From NCBI GenBank assembly GCA_964019425.1, contig OZ025792.1:1240001-1304000 (forward strand): a stretch of DNA of 64,000 nucleotides, given 5' to 3'. The first letter of the stretch is position 1. Each line of letters starts with the position of its first letter. The notes beneath the pieces are model-generated. The model searched no databases, was not told the DNA's origin, and saw only the letters and a program-made list of their open reading frames with translations. The translations under genes and the position numbers were made by a program. Shown piece by piece: positions 12,496 through 23,190 of this stretch. This DNA comes from Flectonema sp. DT1601. Lineage: Eukaryota; Euglenozoa; Diplonemea; Diplonemida; Diplonemidae.

Positions 12496-13113
12496 TTAAA
12501 CTCGTACATTAATCGTTTTATGAAACAAGGGAAGGGGAGGGGTTAAGAGATTAACGACTCGTTCTACCACCCAAAAAAAAAAAAGAAACTGTCGTTGCCA
12601 AGCTTGAGAAAGCGTTACCGCTCTCACGATAAAAAACGTTTTTTTTTTTAAATTGTTGTTTTTTTTTTTTCTTACTCTTATCAAAATGCAGGAATAGCAA
12701 TAAGTAGAAGGTTAACAAGTGTATTATTGAATAGAAAAATATGGCTGTCATTTTTTTGCTATTCAAGGAGGTCTCATTTTAAAAATAAAATAAAAAACAA
12801 ACAAGAAATTTGCAAGGCAAGGTTTAGACTGCTTTGTATCTTGCGTATTTACGATTACGAGTAAAGCTGTAGGGGCAAACATTTATTACTCAGGAAAATT
12901 GAAGCGGATTTAGTTGGCCAGCCTTGGCAGGTTGGTTAAGAGGAAGGGAAATTATGCGTGCGATGAAAGTAAAGTCAAAAAATAATGGGGAGATGGAGGG
13001 GGAAAGTAGGAAGTTTTTTTTTTTTTTTTCGATAAATAAATTGTGGGAGGTTCTTGTTCTTTAAGTAAAGTGAAAATAAAGAAAGTAATAAAACCATTCT
13101 CTTCACTTATCTT
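12022..13113. other. Intergenic region with poly(T) and a repeated 13-mer
   Basis: Between the GDH stop and the ArfGAP start. It contains a 31-nt T tract at 12464-12494, a 16-nt one at 13014-13029, and two direct copies of GGAGGTCTCATTT near 12373 and 12767. No gene is visible; short minus-strand frames here translate homopolymers. Confidence 0.5.
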
Positions 13114-14505
13114 TTAGACCAGTCCTTGATCCAACATCGCGTCAGCGATCTTTACGAAACCAGCAATGTTAGCACCTCTGACGTAATCAACGTAACCATC
13201 TGGAGTACGTCCGTAGCTTACACAGTTTTCGTGAATGGCTAACATGATGTCACGAAGTTTGGCTTCCACCTTTTCACGAGGCCAGGAACTGTGAATTGCG
13301 TTCTGTGCCATTTCAAGACCCGAAGTGGCAACACCTCCAGCGTTGGAAGCTTTCCCCGGAGCGAATAAAACCTTCTCCTGACTAAAGACATGTACAGCTC
13401 CTGGAGTTGACGGCATGTTAGCACCCTCAGCAACACAAACACATCCGTTCTCTGTGAGAATAGCAGCGTCTTCCTGGCTGATTTCATTTTGAGTTGCACA
13501 CGGGAGTGCAATGTCACATTTGACACTCCATGGCTTCTTGTCTTTATAGAATGTTGCTGATGGGTACGTTTTGGTGTATTCGCGGATGCGCTTGCGTTCA
13601 TTAGTGATGAGATTCTTTACGAATTCGAGCTTCTCTTCATTAATACCATCAGGATCGTATAGGAATCCTGTTGAGTCTGATAAAGTTACTACTTTAGCAC
13701 CTAAAGAAGTTGCCTTCTCGGCTGCAAATTGCGCGACGTTTCCTGACCCTGAAATGACCACTTCCTTGTTAAGGAAACCTTCACTTCTTGTTTTCATCAT
13801 TTCATTAGCAAAGTACACAGTACCGTATCCTGTTGCTTCTGGTCGGATTAGAGATCCTCCCCAGTTAACGTTTTTACCCGTAAGGACTCCAGTGAACTCA
13901 TTTCTAATTCGTTTGTATTGTCCAAAGAGGTAACCAATTTCTCTACCTCCTACTCCAATGTCACCAGCAGGGATATCTGTGTGTGGTCCAATATGACGCT
14001 GGAGTTCAGTCATAAATGACTGGCAGAAGTTCATTACTTCACCATTCGTCTTCCCTCTCGGATTGAAATCAGATCCACCCTTACCACCTCCCATAGGGAG
14101 TCCAGTGAGAGAGTTTTTAAAAGTTTGTTCAAATCCGAGAAACTTCAAAATCGAGAGATTCACTGAAGGGTGAAACCTTAATCCTCCCTTGTACGGACCT
14201 AAGGCAGAATTGAACTCAACTCGGTAACCGCGAGCAATGCGAACTGTTCCATCACGTTGTTGCCAAGGGACTCGAAACATAATAACTCTCTCTGGTTCAA
14301 TAATTTTGTGTAAAATTCTTTGTTCTATGTAGTCTACTCGTCCACTCTCTTCTACGAATGGAACAAGAATATCTGCTACTTCCTGCACTGCCTGAAGAAA
14401 TTCTGGTTCATGAGTGTTCTTCTCAGTAACCCTTCTCATGTATGTATCTATAGCATCTTGATGGACGTTACTTGCAGACAGACGGGACAGAGTTCTACGT
14501 AGCAT
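13114..14505 (-). CDS. NADP-type glutamate dehydrogenase
   Basis: A single-exon gene of 463 aa, close to the ~450 aa of hexameric (small-subunit) glutamate dehydrogenases. It interconverts glutamate with 2-oxoglutarate and ammonia. Visible family blocks are the GPYKGGLRFHPSVN segment, GLPMGGGKGGSDFNPRGK with the substrate-binding and catalytic lysines, the DIPAGDIGVGGREIGY segment, the Rossmann motif GSGNVAQFAA, and CATQNE. The Ser following the second Rossmann strand (TLSDSTG) suits NADP(H). The first 12 residues (MLRRTLSRLSAS) are basic and Ser-rich, so an organelle-targeting presequence is possible but unproved. Anaerobic protists commonly carry this bacterial-type enzyme. Its GC content is modest, unlike the metE block. 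Confidence 0.93.
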   Translation of the reverse strand: MLRRTLSRLSASNVHQDAIDTYMRRVTEKNTHEPEFLQAVQEVADILVPFVEESGRVDYIEQRILHKIIEPERVIMFRVPWQQRDGTVRIARGYRVEFNSALGPYKGGLRFHPSVNLSILKFLGFEQTFKNSLTGLPMGGGKGGSDFNPRGKTNGEVMNFCQSFMTELQRHIGPHTDIPAGDIGVGGREIGYLFGQYKRIRNEFTGVLTGKNVNWGGSLIRPEATGYGTVYFANEMMKTRSEGFLNKEVVISGSGNVAQFAAEKATSLGAKVVTLSDSTGFLYDPDGINEEKLEFVKNLITNERKRIREYTKTYPSATFYKDKKPWSVKCDIALPCATQNEISQEDAAILTENGCVCVAEGANMPSTPGAVHVFSQEKVLFAPGKASNAGGVATSGLEMAQNAIHSSWPREKVEAKLRDIMLAIHENCVSYGRTPDGYVDYVRGANIAGFVKIADAMLDQGLV

Positions 14506-14699
14506 TTTATTATCCGAAAGAACTGGCTATAAGAGGGGGGATATAATTATATTCTTAACTTTAAGGAGGAATTCAAACAAACCAACTCGACGTCAATATA
14601 ACAAAAAGCATGGAAATGCTTTGCAAAAAAAGAAAGTGTGCAAATTAATTCTTTTCATCGGAAAAAAAATCCCCCATCTTGTTTTAACTTTTTCTTTTC

Positions 14700-15023
14700 T
14701 TAGAATCCTCGTGTAGAAAACGTGTGGCGACATATTTTGAATGGGAGCCTAGACTCTTCCATACATTTAAAAACTAATTCACCTCGTTTACCGTGACAGA
14801 AGTTCAGACATGTATTTGGTGGTGGAGTAGTAACGAATTCTTTCCTTCCTACAAAACAGAGATCGTTTCCTAAACCATTTGCTCTGTCTCTTACATGAAC
14901 ACCACACTTACAATCCGCATCAGTTGTGCATCTGCGATGGTGATCTACAGGGCTAATTACTTTTGAGTTCTTCCCATCAACAGCGAGGATCACTAACAGG
15001 AATATAACCAGTAAGGCTTTCAT
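14700..15023 (-). CDS. Small secreted cysteine-rich protein
   Basis: A 107-aa product starting MKALLVIFLLVILAVDG, a clear signal peptide. The mature part holds about eight cysteines (CTTDADCKCGVHV, CFVG, CLNFCHG, CME, CRH), suggesting a disulphide-stabilised extracellular or vacuolar protein. No family recognised. A 56-nt 5'UTR intron (15056..15111, donor GTATTT, acceptor TTTGCAG) probably precedes it, and the exon upstream has an ATG CTG TGA triplet run, so the coding start stays at 15023. The gene sits between GDH and FHIP on the same strand. Confidence 0.65.
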   Translation of the reverse strand: MKALLVIFLLVILAVDGKNSKVISPVDHHRRCTTDADCKCGVHVRDRANGLGNDLCFVGRKEFVTTPPPNTCLNFCHGKRGELVFKCMEESRLPFKICRHTFSTRGF

Positions 15024-15111
15024 GTTGTTGTTGTTTTTTTGTATTCGGCGAAAAACTGCAAAAAGCAAAGTAGTGAGTTCTTAAAGAAGCATCCTTATTA
15101 ATAATAAATAC

Positions 15112-16287
15112 CTTCACAGCATTGATTTCGTCATCGACATAAGCTGAAGACTCAATACATTATAAGAGAGGGGTATTAATTGGGAGTTGAGGGTAATATT
15201 TTTTTCAACGATGCAAAAAATTAACTGGCAAACCATCTGGTGGAACAGTAATTTTATAAATTAAGACATCGTGTGTAAATGTTTTCATTTTTCCATTCTT
15301 CTTTTTTTTTTTTTTTTTTTTTCTCCCTACTTTCGCAGCTCCCACGTGAGAATGACTTTTCTACTAACCATCAGCTGAATAATAGTTATACGAATGAAGC
15401 GTTGGATCAAAGCCAGTTTGCAAGTACCGATAAAAAACTATCTATTGGCGTCACACAGAAGCATCGATGACATTATCACGAAGGTTATCAAATAGAGGAT
15501 ATATTTTTAGGTTGAGGCTATTGCATCACTGCGTTATTTATTTTTTTAATCTTGCAGATCTTTTATATTGCAAGAAACGGCATCATGCCTCGCAGTGTTT
15601 CTATTCCATCAGATGAAGTGGAAGTCGTGGTCTTTATCAACACGAGGAGCAACTTCTTCAGTAACTGGCATGTGTGTTAAGGTGTTCCTGAATAGTGAAA
15701 ATGATGGGTTTTAAGAACTGTTAACAGACTTTAATACTAATTAAATACAACAAGGTAATTCCAGAGGATCTCATTTCCCTCTCCTTTTTTTTTTGCAAAT
15801 GAGAATATATTGCCAATTACCGTAGGCTGAGTTATTAGCCCTTTTCGCTATTATCAGGTTGTTAATAGAACACATTGGGGGAGTAAAGAAAAAGAAGGGT
15901 CAGAAGTCAGAATATAATTTAACTACAAATTCAGGAGTCGGTCACACTCCAGGGAAGCTGGTGCCGCATTCACTGTTTTGCACTCTCTGGGTATTTTTTT
16001 TTTTTACTACATCACTGTCATGAAATAAAGGTTTGCAGGAACAAACACATTATCAGGAACAAAAAAAAAAAAACACGCGTTTCGGGTGGGGAAGTTTTTT
16101 TGATGCTTCCGAACCGAACCAAACGCGTATTGAAATGTAGTTCACTCATACGAGGAAGTACAAGTTGATCATTGTATGTCTTGTAGTTCGTTGTATAACG
16201 GAAGTAAGAATTGGGTTAAGGGAGTGAGATTATTTAGAATCAGAGCCTGAACAAATACGAAATAAAATATATTAACAACCCACTCAC
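15112..16287. other. Intergenic region
   Basis: About 1.2 kb between the FHIP stop and the secreted-protein leader. It contains a 21-nt T tract at 15302-15322 and two ACGCGT sites near 16075 and 16122. A plus-strand 63-codon frame at 15279 starts in the T tract and is not convincing. Nothing else recognised. Confidence 0.45.
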
Positions 16288-18219
16288 TTACGCTACTTTA
16301 ACAGGATTATCACGAGGGTGTTTGAATACTATAGCGTTATTGTTAATACCGCTGTTGATTCTGTGAACATTTTCTCCCAGTAGTGGTGAGAATAACGGTG
16401 GCGGTTGTGACCTGTCATCAGTAGTGGTTGTCTTGCGCGACATTTTCTGTAACATGACTGCTTCTTGATGAGCAGTTACTGTAGCTTCCAACTCAGCACG
16501 CCACTCTTCGATGATGACCCACTTACAGAAGATGAGATCGTACGGGGGTTGGTTAAGTCTTTCTAAACCTCCAATGATACCAAGTTCTCTCCTACTTTGA
16601 TGAACTAAATGTCGAACACGAGCAATTCCATGTTTCGAAGTAAAACTTTCGATCTCTTTCGAGATATCTTTCAGGACACATGAAAGTAGCCCTCTTTCTT
16701 TATCAAACAGCAGCTGTAATACTTCCTTACATTCTGATCTGATGGCGTTACTTAGGAAGCAAAGAACAGCAATAAGTAATTCAACTTGAATAGATCTCTT
16801 TAAAAGATTTACAACCGCCGGGTACACTCCACCTTCTGGGTCTAAACCTTGAGAGGTGTTGGGAGAAGACAGTGACCAGTTTGGCTTTCTGTAATTTGCA
16901 GAAGCATCTCTATGAGCAGGAAGTCTATTTTCGTCTCTGAATAGACTATTGTGAAATAATATCGAAAGCCTCAATGCTGACAGGGATACACTATCATCAT
17001 CACAGTCTTCATGTGATCCTAATAATTGCCGAGCCGTACTCGGTGATTTCTCAACAATGGTAGACAGCAATAACAACACTTGAATGCTTCTCGAATCGGT
17101 TGTCGACAACATTAATACCAACGAACCAATCTTACTTAATAGAATATCACAGAGAGGTTCATAAAATGATTTACCATGCAAGTTCGATATCACAAATCTC
17201 ATGCAAGCAATTACCGAAGATGTTGGCAACAAACCTCTCTCAAAGAACGATTCAAAGTAAGTAACAATACTTTCTTTATAATAATTTAGTAAAGAGACGT
17301 GTAGCTTTGGTGACATGGAAAAAAGTTCTACTGATGTTAAGAATCGAAGTCGTATGGTAATTCTTTCGAGAACATCAGGTGATTTGAGTAGCTTAGCAGG
17401 TTGTGTTTGAGTTAATAAAGTACTGAGCTCTTGGATAATGCTTGTCGATAGTAAAGGTGAAATGTCATTTAAGAAAGTTACACATTCAGGATACCAAACT
17501 GTTGTTAAACATTCGACTATCTCAACTGATAAATCAGATAAAAAGAGAATCTTATTTTCAAGATTTGGATCAATATTCTTCGCTTGAATGAACCCATCAG
17601 ATCCAATGTAAGGAATAGCATGAATAAGATAAGACTCGTTACTCTCTGCATCTATAAAGAATCCTGTACACTCTGGTGAAGAAGACAACTGCCATCCCAA
17701 TGAATACAACAAGTATAAGAAAGCATGATGTAAACGGGTATCTTGAGTGTTATGTGATCCAGGTATGCATCCCAAATCAGGTAATAAATGTTTTATCAAT
17801 TCAGTTGTTGGTATTATAATTTGTGAATGATGACCGAGTAAAGGTCGATCAGCACTACCTGCAGCAAGTACAACATCAGCTATGATTATTATTGAGGTGT
17901 GGATTAACCTGATGTCTGTTTTTTTTAGTCTCTTAGTGAATCTGCACATTACTCTTATAACGTCTTTTGATAGAAGGTATTCGTAACATGGAGGTGTGCT
18001 ATTTTGTAGATCTTTCTCACCATAAAGAAGGTCGATCATTTCGTTAGTTTGAGTTCTCAAAAAAGTAATAAATTCATCACCGCTTTGATCAATCATCTCA
18101 AATCGTTTTTTTAATGAATCCCAACAACTTTCGAACAATTCCACTTGTGTTAGCCTCCTCGTGGGTTGCAACTTCTTACTGCTCCGCCTCCCAGTTCGGA
18201 GGAAATTAATAAACGACAT
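16288..18219 (-). CDS. FHIP (FAM160)-family dynein adaptor subunit
   Basis: A single-exon gene of 643 aa, all-helical, without signal peptide or membrane span. The N-terminal segment (MIDLLYGEKD, then CYEYLLSKDVIRVMC, then a PLLGHHSQIIIPTTELIKH stretch) follows the pattern of FHIP/FAM160/RAI16 proteins. FHIP joins FTS and Hook to attach early endosomes or other cargo to dynein. The C-terminal half retains the LDPEGGVYPAVVNLLKRS-type helical region followed by a long helical bundle (residues ~500-600). The length is at the short end for the family. The stop lies in GCGTAAGTGAG, which is also a strong donor; removing the 40-odd nt to the next CAG would give one extra residue before a TGA, so the 3' end is uncertain by a codon. 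Confidence 0.7.
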   Translation of the reverse strand: MSFINFLRTGRRSSKKLQPTRRLTQVELFESCWDSLKKRFEMIDQSGDEFITFLRTQTNEMIDLLYGEKDLQNSTPPCYEYLLSKDVIRVMCRFTKRLKKTDIRLIHTSIIIIADVVLAAGSADRPLLGHHSQIIIPTTELIKHLLPDLGCIPGSHNTQDTRLHHAFLYLLYSLGWQLSSSPECTGFFIDAESNESYLIHAIPYIGSDGFIQAKNIDPNLENKILFLSDLSVEIVECLTTVWYPECVTFLNDISPLLSTSIIQELSTLLTQTQPAKLLKSPDVLERITIRLRFLTSVELFSMSPKLHVSLLNYYKESIVTYFESFFERGLLPTSSVIACMRFVISNLHGKSFYEPLCDILLSKIGSLVLMLSTTDSRSIQVLLLLSTIVEKSPSTARQLLGSHEDCDDDSVSLSALRLSILFHNSLFRDENRLPAHRDASANYRKPNWSLSSPNTSQGLDPEGGVYPAVVNLLKRSIQVELLIAVLCFLSNAIRSECKEVLQLLFDKERGLLSCVLKDISKEIESFTSKHGIARVRHLVHQSRRELGIIGGLERLNQPPYDLIFCKWVIIEEWRAELEATVTAHQEAVMLQKMSRKTTTTDDRSQPPPLFSPLLGENVHRINSGINNNAIVFKHPRDNPVKVA

Positions 18220-18808
18220 GAAAGTTTAAAGAAGTTAGGTTAATTCATGATATTTATTATCTGGTAGTAGAAATAAGTTATGTTTACAAACAGCACTGGT
18301 AGAGAATAGGTTGTGCCTTCCTACTGACAAGTGTCTCAATAATCTTGCATCTGAGGAGAGAAATCAAAAAGACATTTGAGAACAATAATGAAAATAATTA
18401 AACTAAATAAGGTAATCTACAGAGAGTAAATTGAAAACACTTCTTTTTTTTTTTTTTTTTTTTTTTGTTGTTGTCGGTTAGCAGATTTTGAATTGAGGAG
18501 ACGCAAAGTGCTAAGGCAGCCACAGCTAGAAATGCGCCTTCGAACCTGCCACAGGATTGATCAGAAGAAATGCCCTCAGACCATAAGATCTTCTCAATCT
18601 AACGTTGCACATTCTTCGTCAATCCGTTTTATTTTATTTACTTGCCCTGAGTCAGTCAAATAGCTAGCAGGACACACGAGTAAATTGTTTTTGGGTTTTA
18701 AAAAAAAGGGTTGCGTTTTTTTCTCCCAAAAAAAAAAACCCCCCAATAAAATCAAACAAAAGGCAGTACCAAAAAAGAAGAGGGAAATTTATTTAGTAGC
18801 TGAAAGTT
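18220..18808. other. Intergenic region between FHIP and BAG6-like genes
   Basis: Contains a 23-nt T tract at 18444-18466, about 225 bp upstream of the FHIP start, and A-rich sequence. A CTTCGAAC word near 18537 resembles a tRNA T-loop but lacks pairing stems. No gene recognised. Confidence 0.45.
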
Positions 18809-20707
18809 TTATTCATGATCAAATACCCCAATGTAAGAGAGGTCTTCTGGTACAGATATATTCTCTACCATACCAAGACGTACCTGCTCACCGGGTGTTA
18901 GACAGGAGAGGTGTGAATTAGCAACTGGTGGCAGGTACGATAGCTCTGCCGCCGCGTCGTCAACTTCACCGTTTTTGTAAGAACGGAAAGCTTTCTCAGC
19001 TGCATCCTTAATAAACTGAGGACCTAACATAGCCATCATTGGATTATTGCTACCACTTCTGAAGATTAAATCACAAAGAGTTAATGCATCTGTTACACCA
19101 GAGTTGCAGAATTTCTGGATTCGATCGACAAAGTGACCAACCAGTTGCTTAAGAGATGACGACACAGCTTCACTAAATGAAGCACCTTGTCTAGTCTGCT
19201 TGTCTAGGATAACTTCTATTACACGTCTTGAATGAAGATTAACAATAGCCTGAGTATCAGATATAATAGAATCGATTCCTTCAGATGATTTAGTCATCGT
19301 AGTAAGTTGTTGAGTTATTCCTTCAGAACGCATTCTCTCAACTATTTCATTAGCGAATAAGCCAGCTAGCTTTGCTCTGTTTGCTTCAGTGTCTCGGTGT
19401 TGAAACTGTGACATGATTGCTTCAATAGCGTCATCTTCAAGTATATCAAAACACGAGATATTACCACCAAGGACTTGAAGAAGCATTGGGAGTGGTATCT
19501 TTGTTGTTACTTTACTTACTAATTCCTTAACCAGATCTTTAGCTGACATATCCACTGCGTCAGAGGAGTTGGGCCGCGGGGCGGCAGCTGGTGGAGTGGA
19601 TGTCGGAGCTGTTGTCGCAGGCTGTTGTTGTACTCCCTGAAGTTGAGCAGCTAACCCCGCAGCACCCTGTTGTAATGTTTGGTTTATTATCATTCCTATA
19701 CCTTGACCTAATCCTTGGGCTGAAAACGGTGCTCCACCCGGGGCAGGGGCCTGCTGATTCATTTGAGGCTGTACCTGCGGCTGCGCACCAGCCTGTTGGA
19801 TGGTAACATTAGTTTGTCCACTTTGAGCCATCGTTTGTTGGAATGCAGCAATTCTTCCTGGTAGTGTTTCCAAATCTCCCGGAGTAGCATGGACCACAAC
19901 GTGGACTCCAACTGGTGGTTGTTGTTGTTGTTGTTGCTGTTGTTGTTGTTGAGGAGGAATACCAAAACTAATATGTGGTTGAGAGTGAGGTGCTGGTTGC
20001 GGGTTCTGCTCACCTTGTTGTTGATTATCAGTTTGCTGGTTAGATTGATTGGGCTGAGTTGGCAGGTTCGTTGTGGAAGTTGTAAAAGTAGTTCTAACAC
20101 TATTGCCATCAGTTGTTTGTGTATGCACACCTGGCTGTCTACCAGCAGCACCGTTAGCAACTCCTCCGACTATCGACTGTTTTGTTTTATTTTATATTGC
20201 AATCTCTTGTTACCTAATAAATATTTATCTAAACAACGGGAAGCAGTAAGCAAGTATTAAATAAAAGTTCACACCTGAATCCATTGCCCAATATCAGCTG
20301 GGCCACCACCAAATGAAAATGGCTGGTGGTGGACGTGATGGTGCTGCTGGTGTTGTTGTGGTTGTTGTTGTTGCTGCTGCTGTCCTTGTGGTTGGCTTTC
20401 TTGAGGAGTTGCTTGAGCGTTGTCAGGTCTCTCGACTAAGTGAATTGTTTGATTTTCTGTAACTCCACACTCGTGAAGAACTTGTCCATCTCGTAAGGCT
20501 CTTCCCATTACAATTAGCCTCTGACGGTCTGCAGGGACTCCAATCTTCTCGTGAATTAATTCTTTCAATCTGAGTACAGTCCAGTCACTGTCTACTTCTA
20601 ACTGTACTGGTCCATCTGTTATTTGTTTACGTTGGATTATGTTATAATGTAATAATCCTTACTAATAATAAACACATACTGTCCATCCGTCTTACGTACA
20701 CTTTCAT
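18809..20707 (-). CDS. BAG6/Scythe-like ubiquitin-domain protein
   Basis: Three exons (20707..20680, 20615..20275, 20176..18809) give 578 aa. The 28-nt first exon supplies MKVYVRRMD and joins in phase to NGPVQLEVDSDWTV, completing a ubiquitin-like domain (residues ~1-80) with LKELIHEKIGVPADRQRLI and the TIHLVERP end typical of BAG6. Long Gln/Pro/His-rich stretches follow, then a helical region near residues 330-530. BAG6 chaperones hydrophobic tail segments for membrane insertion or degradation. I see no clear C-terminal BAG domain, as seems usual in protist homologues. Introns are 64 nt (GTATGT) and 98 nt (GTGTGA). An ubiquilin or other UBL shuttle is the alternative. The triphosphatase gene lies only 152 bp upstream. 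Confidence 0.75.
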
Positions 20708-20858
20708 TTTTCGGATTTTTTTTGTATGACTCTTATTCTTGCTGTTTGGGGGAGGTAATAGATTACGGTACAGTACCCATATAATATAAGTAATTACGTT
20801 CGAAAACTCTTGGGAGGATAATCAAACCCTACAACCAAAGAGTTACTGGGTGGACTCG

Positions 20859-21659
20859 CTACTGTGTACAACATATAACTTTGGAAAAGTAACTATCAAA
20901 AGTGTTTACTGTTGTCGGTTGCAGTACTTCTGGACGCAACACTTCTAGTCTGTTTGGTGTTTTCTTCTTCATTGACTTGTCAATAGCAATAATAATATTT
21001 GCGATTGCTTCATGACTGATGGTTCCGTCAGCTTTGACAACAGCAGTTGAACGTCCTTCATCATCATCAGCCCTCTCAGAAGGATATTTGTATGTTATGT
21101 TAATACCTTTCTTCATGTCTTCATTACCATAAATGAAATGAAGCGCATCGATATAGGCTGCTTTGTAAATACCAGGTGAACGGGATTTGTGAAATAGATT
21201 TATGGCGCGTTCAGGACTCATGCCTTGAACCTTACAAAGATAATTACATATCATGTAACCGGTTCTATTATGTCCGTGAGTACAATGAACTATAATTAAA
21301 CCTGAAGAGTGTTGTTGCTGAAGCTTATTAACTTCACTAAGAAAAGCATCAACATCACCGCGAGGAGGAATAACACTGTGACCAGCCATTGCAATCTTGA
21401 TGTGAATTATTCCTTCTTTTTGTAATTGTTCTCTTTGGTAGTATCGATCTGTATTCGTTAAATCAACTACAGCAATCACATTCACATTATACTTTGATTT
21501 TACATCAGCTAACATACTGAGTAGTTCAAATCTTTGCGTTTTCTTTTTAATACTTTTATCATAAGACACATCAAGTGGTACTTTCATTGGTAAGAACTGT
21601 GTTCCTTCAACTACTTCTCCAATTGGAGGTAGATGAATCCATCCACTTGGTATTTTCAT
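20859..21659 (-). CDS. RNA 5'-triphosphatase / DUSP11-like phosphatase
   Basis: A single-exon gene of 266 aa. The active-site loop VHCTHGHNRTGY (~residue 145) is the HCxxGxxRTG cysteine-phosphatase motif in the exact form used by metazoan/plant-type mRNA capping triphosphatases and by DUSP11/PIR1. The opening IPSGWIHLPPIGEVV matches that family's N-terminus, as does the FLPMKVPL segment. Such enzymes remove the gamma (and beta) phosphate from RNA 5' ends. There is no guanylyltransferase domain on this protein, so it could be a stand-alone capping triphosphatase or a PIR1-type RNA phosphatase. The presence of the cysteine type, rather than the fungal metal-dependent (TTM) type, is informative about lineage. 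The start follows an A-rich leader. Confidence 0.8.
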   Translation of the reverse strand: MKIPSGWIHLPPIGEVVEGTQFLPMKVPLDVSYDKSIKKKTQRFELLSMLADVKSKYNVNVIAVVDLTNTDRYYQREQLQKEGIIHIKIAMAGHSVIPPRGDVDAFLSEVNKLQQQHSSGLIIVHCTHGHNRTGYMICNYLCKVQGMSPERAINLFHKSRSPGIYKAAYIDALHFIYGNEDMKKGINITYKYPSERADDDEGRSTAVVKADGTISHEAIANIIIAIDKSMKKKTPNRLEVLRPEVLQPTTVNTFDSYFSKVICCTQ

Positions 21660-21931
21660 TTTTTTTTCTTTTTAAATTCCTTCTAAAGAACATAACATAA
21701 TCCATTAACTGTTTTGTTTGTAGGATGACAACAATAAGTATAACAAGTAATCGGAGGGTTACAGCAACTCATTCGAACGCCGCACACGTTTTATTCACGA
21801 GAGACGATAAATAGAGTGCCAAGACACTCAAAGTAACAAACAATCAGGTTAGAGGTGATTATAACTTTAGCAGGTTATTACTTTTTTTAGAATGCATGAA
21901 AGTCCATTAAATAAATAGTTCGTCTGATGAT

Positions 21932-22565
21932 TTATTCATTAAGTGGTTTCATGGTTATTGTTTTATCGAATCGTTGAGCCTGACTTGGATCGTGAGTCAC
22001 CCAAATAACACCAGCCTGCATGCGCCTCACTTCAGCTTCAACAAGTTCTGTAGAATTAGTGTCCAGGGCAGCTGTTGGTTCATCTAGAAGAAGAAATCTT
22101 GGACGTTGAGCAAGAAAAATTGAAATTCGGCAACGAGCAGATTCACCTCCTGATAATGTTTTCCACGGAGCTGAGAATTTCGAAGCCTCAATACCTAACC
22201 GCACCGCTATCGCTTCACTCTCACTAGCGAGATTTGGTTTTTGATTGTGAGATAATTTACCGACAAACTCCGCATGTGCATATGGTGATTCTGCAGGTCC
22301 ACTTGTATAGTGACCCTGAGCACAGTACAATACATCTTTCCTCCATTCTGCTGGATTTATATTATCTTGAGGTACATTATCCAGTAAGACTCTTCCACCA
22401 TTTAGTTGGTCAAGTCCGTTTAAACATCGCAGCATGCTGCTTTTTCCACATCCGCTTTTTCCGACAACTGCTACAATTTCACGGTCTTTAACTGAAAAAG
22501 ATAAGTTTCTAATCAGAGATGTTCCTCCGATATTGCGGGACAGCCCAACGATTTCGAGAACCATA
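21932..22565 (-). CDS. Lone soluble ABC ATPase
   Basis: A 210-aa protein consisting of a single ABC nucleotide-binding domain: Walker A GKSGCGKSS near residue 36, a Q-loop (YCAQGHY), the signature LSGGESARCR, Walker B RFLLLDEPTAALD and the switch histidine in WVTHDPSQ. It has no membrane domain, and no permease gene lies beside it. Its size resembles bacterial FetA/YbbL and plant STAR1 ATPases that pair with a separate membrane subunit, so a partner encoded elsewhere is likely. I start at the ATG at 22565; the longer frame begins with TTG. An acceptor-like AACAG lies a few bases further upstream, so a 5'UTR intron is possible. Confidence 0.8.
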
Positions 22566-22796
22566 TTATCACTCAAGCTCCTGTTATGAAGTTGATGAGT
22601 TCTGCTGATTTATTGAAACAATTAATAATTAAAATAATAACTTTTTGTTGTTATGGCAACACAAGCTGCCTCTGCCTTTCACACTTTACAATTAGATACT
22701 TTTAGCATCTAATAAGTTATAAGACTTGAAGAGTCTCATCGACTTATAAAATATTCCAAAGAACAGATATCTGTTGCAGTGATGCAATAAACAATT

Positions 22797-23174
22797 CTAT
22801 TCGATGCCTAATAATGTTACTTCAACGGCAATTGCAGCACCTGGAGGAATCCGGGGAGCCACACCAGCATCACCAAAAGCATAATGATGGGAAGATTCTA
22901 ATTTTGATATCTCTCCGACAGACATGTCTTCTAAGTAAGTATCCAGTAGTTCTAAGTTAGCATTCACTCCAACTGGAACACGTCTCTCGGTCCCTTTTCC
23001 TGCCCATCCACTGAACATGATTTCTCCTTCAACGTATAATTTTGTTTTAATAAAAGCGATGTCACCTCCTTTTGGTTTTTCTCCATTCCCAGGGGTGATT
23101 ATTTCTCTTCTGCAGTACCGCTCCTTAGGTTGTCCTAGAAGCTTAGCAGTGGATCGAAATGCACCTCGAAGCAT
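22797..23174 (-). CDS. FKBP-type prolyl isomerase domain protein
   Basis: A 125-aa protein. After a ~20-residue basic leader (MLRGAFRSTAKLLG) comes an FKBP fold: KGGDIAFIKTKLYVEG, MSVGEISKLESS, HHYAFGDAG with the conserved tyrosine of the active site, and IPPGAAIAVEVTLLGIE. Several usual pocket residues are altered: the DF pair after the first strands is missing, the tryptophan at the pocket floor is replaced in LLDTYLEDM, and the aromatic after IPP is absent. FKBPs catalyse proline cis-trans isomerisation, but such changes are common in weakly active chaperone-type domains (AIP/FKBP8-like). The leader could direct it to an organelle. A 5'UTR intron at 23191..23309 (donor GTATGT) is plausible. 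Confidence 0.75.
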   Translation of the reverse strand: MLRGAFRSTAKLLGQPKERYCRREIITPGNGEKPKGGDIAFIKTKLYVEGEIMFSGWAGKGTERRVPVGVNANLELLDTYLEDMSVGEISKLESSHHYAFGDAGVAPRIPPGAAIAVEVTLLGIE

Positions 23175-23190
23175 ATATAAATTCCTTCCA

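Noticed and set aside
15279-15470. Plus-strand 63-codon frame
   Set aside because: It begins in a T tract (poly-Phe) and has no other support.
18530-18560. CTTCGAAC word resembling a tRNA T-loop
   Set aside because: The flanking five bases do not pair on either strand, and no acceptor or anticodon stem can be drawn.
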